Part shown: piece by piece, positions 61,240 through 64,000 of the stretch
Numbering within the stretch: the first letter of the stretch is position 1
How the letters are laid out: each line of letters starts with the position of its first letter
Origin: Burkholderia sp. MS389
GTDB lineage: Bacteria; Pseudomonadota; Gammaproteobacteria; Burkholderiales; Burkholderiaceae
Assembly (NCBI RefSeq): GCF_016899425.1
Contig: NZ_CP045994.1
Location: forward strand, 744,001-808,000
Direction of reading: 5' to 3'
DNA length: 64,000 bases
Translations under genes and position numbers: made by a program
Notes under the pieces: generated by a model
Told to the model about the DNA's origin: nothing
The model's database searches: none
The model's input: only the letters and a program-made list of their open reading frames with translations

Positions 61240-61283
61240 GCGGACAATCCGCGCGTTTTCGTCAAAATGCGCGGATTGTCTGC
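61240..61283 (-). terminator. Long-stem intrinsic terminator after tldD
   Basis: This is a 44-nt near-perfect hairpin: 20-bp arms 61240-61259 and 61264-61283 with loop CGTC and only G-T wobbles as imperfections. Read on the minus strand it is followed by ATTTTTG. It lies 13 bp past the tldD stop and insulates the aroG leader from upstream transcription. Confidence 0.9.
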
Positions 61284-61295
61284 GCCGCGATGCGG

Positions 61296-62762
61296 TTATG
61301 CCGTACCGCCGACCGTCATCTTGTCGATCCGCAGGGTCGGCTGGCCGACGCCGACCGGCACGCTCTGGCCTTCCTTGCCGCATACGCCGACGCCCGTGTC
61401 GAGCGACATGTCGTTGCCGATCATGCTCACGTACTTCAGCGATTCCGGGCCGCTGCCGATCAGCGTCGCGCCCTTCACCGGGTAGGTGACCTTGCCGTTC
61501 TCGATCATGTACGCCTCGGACGCCGAGAACACGAACTTGCCGTTCGTGATGTCGACCTGGCCGCCGCCGAAGTTCACCGCGTACAGGCCGTTCTTCACCG
61601 ACGCGATGATTTCCTGCGGATCCTTGTCGCCGTTCAGCATGTACGTGTTCGTCATGCGCGGCATCGGCAGCGCCGCGTACGACTCGCGCCGCGCGTTGCC
61701 GGTGACCGGCATCTTCATCAGGCGCGCGTTCAGCGTGTCCTGGATGTAGCCCTTCAGGATGCCGTCTTCGATCAGCGTCGTGCACTGCGTCGGATTGCCT
61801 TCGTCGTCGATGTTCAGCGAGCCGCGGCGGTTCGGCAGCGTGCCGTCGTCGACGACGGTCACGCCCTTCGCGGCGACCTGCTCGCCGATCCGGCCCGCGA
61901 ACGCGGACGAGCCCTTGCGGTTGAAGTCGCCCTCGAGCCCGTGGCCGATCGCCTCGTGCAGCAGCACGCCCGGCCAGCCCGGCCCGAGCACGACCGTCAT
62001 CGCGCCGGCCGGCGCGGGGCGTGCGTCGAGGTTCACGAGCGCCGCGTGCACGGCGTCGTCGACGTAGCGCGACAGGATCTCATCGGTGAAGTAGCCGTAG
62101 TCGAAGCGGCCGCCGCCGCCGCCGGAGCCGATCTCGCGGCGGCCGTTCTGTTCGGCGATCACCGTGACCGATACGCGCACGAGCGGCCGGATGTCGGCCG
62201 CGAGCGCGCCGTCGCTGCGCGCGACCAGCACGACGTCGTATTCGCCGGCGAGGCCCGCCATCACCTGCGTGACGCGCGGGTCGCGGCCGCGCGCCATCTG
62301 CTCGATGCGCTCGAGCAGCTTGACCTTGGCCGTCGCGTCGAGCGACGCGAGCGGATCGGACGGCAGGTACAGGTCGCGGCCCGAGATGCCGGTCAGCGAC
62401 GACGCGGCCTTGATTTTCTGGCGGCCGCCGCCGGCCGCCGCGATCGCCTTGGTCGCGGCGGCGGCTTGCGCGATCGCTTCGGGCGACAGGTCGTCCGAGT
62501 ACGCGAACGCGGTGCGGTCGCCCGCGACCGCGCGCACGCCGACGCCCTGGTCGATGCTGAAGCTGCCCGATTTGACGATGCCTTCCTCGAGGCTCCACGC
62601 TTCGCTGCGGGTCGCCTGGAAGTACAGGTCCGCGTAGTCGACGCGATGCGTGAAGATGTCGGCGATCGTGCGCGTGAGCAGGCTTTCGTCGAGGCCGTAC
62701 GGCGTGAGCAGGATGTCCTTCGCCAGCGCGAGGTTGCGGATGCCGGGTTCGATGATGTTCAT
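61296..62762 (-). CDS. tldD: Metalloprotease TldD
   Basis: This 488-residue protein is a subunit of the TldD/TldE (PmbA) protease, which degrades unfolded peptides and matures microcins or antitoxin CcdA in E. coli. The zinc motif HEAIGH is in GVLLHEAIGHGLEGDF (about residues 262-277), and TGNARRESYAALPMPRMTN (about 370) and the C-terminal YMIENGKVTYPV region fit the family. The ATG at 62762 begins MNIIEPGIRNL. It lies downstream of the amidase and yhdP, as in the enterobacterial yhdP-tldD order. tldE is not in the window. Confidence 0.96.
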   Translation of the reverse strand: MNIIEPGIRNLALAKDILLTPYGLDESLLTRTIADIFTHRVDYADLYFQATRSEAWSLEEGIVKSGSFSIDQGVGVRAVAGDRTAFAYSDDLSPEAIAQAAAATKAIAAAGGGRQKIKAASSLTGISGRDLYLPSDPLASLDATAKVKLLERIEQMARGRDPRVTQVMAGLAGEYDVVLVARSDGALAADIRPLVRVSVTVIAEQNGRREIGSGGGGGRFDYGYFTDEILSRYVDDAVHAALVNLDARPAPAGAMTVVLGPGWPGVLLHEAIGHGLEGDFNRKGSSAFAGRIGEQVAAKGVTVVDDGTLPNRRGSLNIDDEGNPTQCTTLIEDGILKGYIQDTLNARLMKMPVTGNARRESYAALPMPRMTNTYMLNGDKDPQEIIASVKNGLYAVNFGGGQVDITNGKFVFSASEAYMIENGKVTYPVKGATLIGSGPESLKYVSMIGNDMSLDTGVGVCGKEGQSVPVGVGQPTLRIDKMTVGGTA

Positions 62763-62845
62763 GCGGATATCGGGGTTCTCAAAAAGTTGTCGGGTGCTGC
62801 CGGGCAGATGGTGGGCCGCGCGGCGGTTCAAGCGGTGCGGCGGAT

Positions 62846-63673
62846 TCAGCTCAGCACGCGGTGCCGCCACGCGGGCAGGCTCTGGCGTACGTCGGCGATG
62901 CGTTGCGGATCGATCGCGCCGAGCACGACGCTCGCGCCCTCGTCGCGCACCGCGACGATCTCGCCCCACGGGTCGATCAGCATGCTGTGGCCCCACGTGC
63001 GCCGGCCGTTCTCGTGCTTGCCGCCCTGCGCGGCCGCGAGCACGTAGCACTGGTTCTCGACGGCCCGCGCGCGCAGCAGCGTTTCCCAGTGCGCGCGGCC
63101 CGTCGTATACGTAAAAGCCGACGGCACGACCATCAGCGCGCAGTCGCCCATGCGGCGATACAGCTCCGGAAAGCGGAGATCGTAACAGACCGACAGGCCG
63201 ACCTGCCCGAACGGGGCGTCGAACGCGACGACCGTGTCGCCCGCGCGGATCGTGCGCGCCTCGTCGAACGATTCGTCGCCTTTCTCGAAGTTGAACAGGT
63301 GGATCTTGTCGTAGCGCGCGGCCTCGTTGCCGGACGGATCGAACACGAGCGTCGTGTTCAGCACGCGGTCGGGTTCCGGCGCCTTCAGCGGCAGCGTGCC
63401 GCCGATCACCCAGATGCCGTGGCGGCGCGCGGCGTCGGCGAGGAATTGCTGGATCGGGCCGTCCCGGTACGGTTCGGCGAGCGCGAGCTTGTCGGTGTCG
63501 CGGTGGCCCATGAAGCAGAAATATTCGGGCAGCAGCACGAGCTGCGCGCCTTCGCCGGCGGCTTCCGCGATCAGGCGGCGCGCTTCGGCGAGATTGCGGG
63601 TGACGTCCGGCGCGCTCACCATCTGCAGCGCGGCGACCTGGAAGGGCGTGGCGGAACGGGCGTGGTCGGTCAT
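62846..63673 (-). CDS. Carbon-nitrogen hydrolase family protein (Nit1/YbeM-like amidase)
   Basis: This 275-residue nitrilase-superfamily amidase has Glu50 in LLPEYFCFMG, Lys123 in KIHLFNF and Cys163 in SVCYDLRFPELYR. The CYDLRFPE context is typical of Nit-type enzymes, including deaminated-glutathione amidase (Nit1/YbeM), which repairs a transamination by-product of glutathione. This is the most likely role. It lies between yhdP and tldD on the same strand, with 83 bp to tldD and 60 bp to yhdP. Confidence 0.9.
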   Translation of the reverse strand: MTDHARSATPFQVAALQMVSAPDVTRNLAEARRLIAEAAGEGAQLVLLPEYFCFMGHRDTDKLALAEPYRDGPIQQFLADAARRHGIWVIGGTLPLKAPEPDRVLNTTLVFDPSGNEAARYDKIHLFNFEKGDESFDEARTIRAGDTVVAFDAPFGQVGLSVCYDLRFPELYRRMGDCALMVVPSAFTYTTGRAHWETLLRARAVENQCYVLAAAQGGKHENGRRTWGHSMLIDPWGEIVAVRDEGASVVLGAIDPQRIADVRQSLPAWRHRVLS

Positions 63674-63733
63674 CGCGGAATCGGTTGCGTCATAAATGGG
63701 GTGCGGCCCGGGCCCCTGCGGTTCGATGCGCGC

Positions 63734-64000
63734 TCAATGGCTCGATGCATCGGCCGGACCGTGATTCATCTTACCCTGATCGCCCCGCACCCGCTCGATG
63801 TGCGGGTGCGCCCACGAGCCGGTGATCGCGTAGTCGAGCGCGAACGCGTGCGACAGCGTCTCGGACAGCGCGTAGTTCGCGGCCAGCACGCCGATGCCGA
63901 GCAGCGGATTGATGACGGCGGCCCCGATCGCGGCCGCGCCCGCGCTGATCTTCGGCGCGACGTGCGCATGCAGATCCTGCGTCTCGGCGCCGAGATCGAC
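63734..64000 (-). CDS. yhdP: YhdP family AsmA-like protein, C-terminal end (cut by window edge)
   Basis: This is the last 88 codons of a frame entering from the right edge. It ends with an amphipathic/hydrophobic stretch (GAAVINPLLGIGVLAANYAL), then ALDYAITGSWAHPHIERV, typical of the AsmA-type C-terminus of YhdP. YhdP is a very long beta-groove protein that moves phospholipids to the outer membrane. Position next to the amidase and tldD supports the call. Most of the protein (over 1,200 residues in the family) is outside the window. Confidence 0.88.
   Translation of the reverse strand, partial: VDLGAETQDLHAHVAPKISAGAAAIGAAVINPLLGIGVLAANYALSETLSHAFALDYAITGSWAHPHIERVRGDQGKMNHGPADASSH

Overview
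The window is high-GC proteobacterial chromosome (strong G/C third-position bias, so long antisense open frames occur everywhere). Gene content and order point to Burkholderia, most likely the B. cepacia complex and its main chromosome. The indicators are an oxyR-katG-dps block, split pntAA/pntAB/pntB, pepP-ubiH, dusB-fis-purH, queA/tgt/yajC/secD/secF and ruvC-ruvA-ruvB. Almost everything is housekeeping or stress metabolism. I see no tRNA or rRNA gene, insertion sequence, prophage or CRISPR array.

Layout. 1-2.1 kb: end of dtd, a histidine phosphatase and a ParB/Srx-like lipoprotein. 2.2-8.8 kb (minus strand): MpaB-type oxygenase, ruvB, ruvA, ruvC, purH, fis, dusB. 8.9-15.8 kb: ubiH, pepP, a GST (plus strand), an FMN glutamate-synthase-like protein, mnmA and a Nudix hydrolase. 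16.1-19.1 kb: the three-gene proton-translocating transhydrogenase. 19.2-22.4 kb: a LysR regulator divergent from a nitrilase, and a YafY/WYL regulator with a VOC protein. 22.6-30.3 kb (minus strand): an RlmL-like methyltransferase, a Gcr-family membrane protein and a pqiA-pqiA-pqiB-pqiC lipid-transport operon. 30.5-32.3 kb: cytochrome b561 with two YceI proteins. 32.5-35.4 kb: an MFS symporter and an S41 protease. 35.6-41.7 kb (minus strand): secF, secD, yajC, tgt, queA. 41.9-49.0 kb (plus strand): recG and the peroxide-defence block oxyR, katG, a small membrane protein and dps. 49.2-50.1 kb: ubiA. 50.2-57.3 kb (minus strand): proC, yggS, glcF, glcE, glcD and a second FAD-linked oxidase. 57.4-59.3 kb (plus strand): a PduO-type adenosyltransferase and flavohemoglobin hmp. 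59.4-64 kb (minus strand): an orphan Phd/YefM antitoxin with a truncated VapC remnant, aroG, tldD, a second nitrilase-family amidase and the end of yhdP.

Regulation is the most informative layer. aroG has a complete transcription attenuator: a sigma70-like promoter, a 21-residue leader peptide with eight consecutive aromatic residues (Phe, Tyr, Trp), and mutually exclusive antiterminator and terminator helices. oxyR and katG each carry a 37-bp OxyR-type site at a position fitting autorepression and activation respectively. hmp has a 23-bp NsrR-type site. The YafY/VOC and LysR/nitrilase pairs each have palindromic candidate operators. The katG transcript has an approximately 500-nt leader containing a small ORF behind an unusually strong ribosome binding site.
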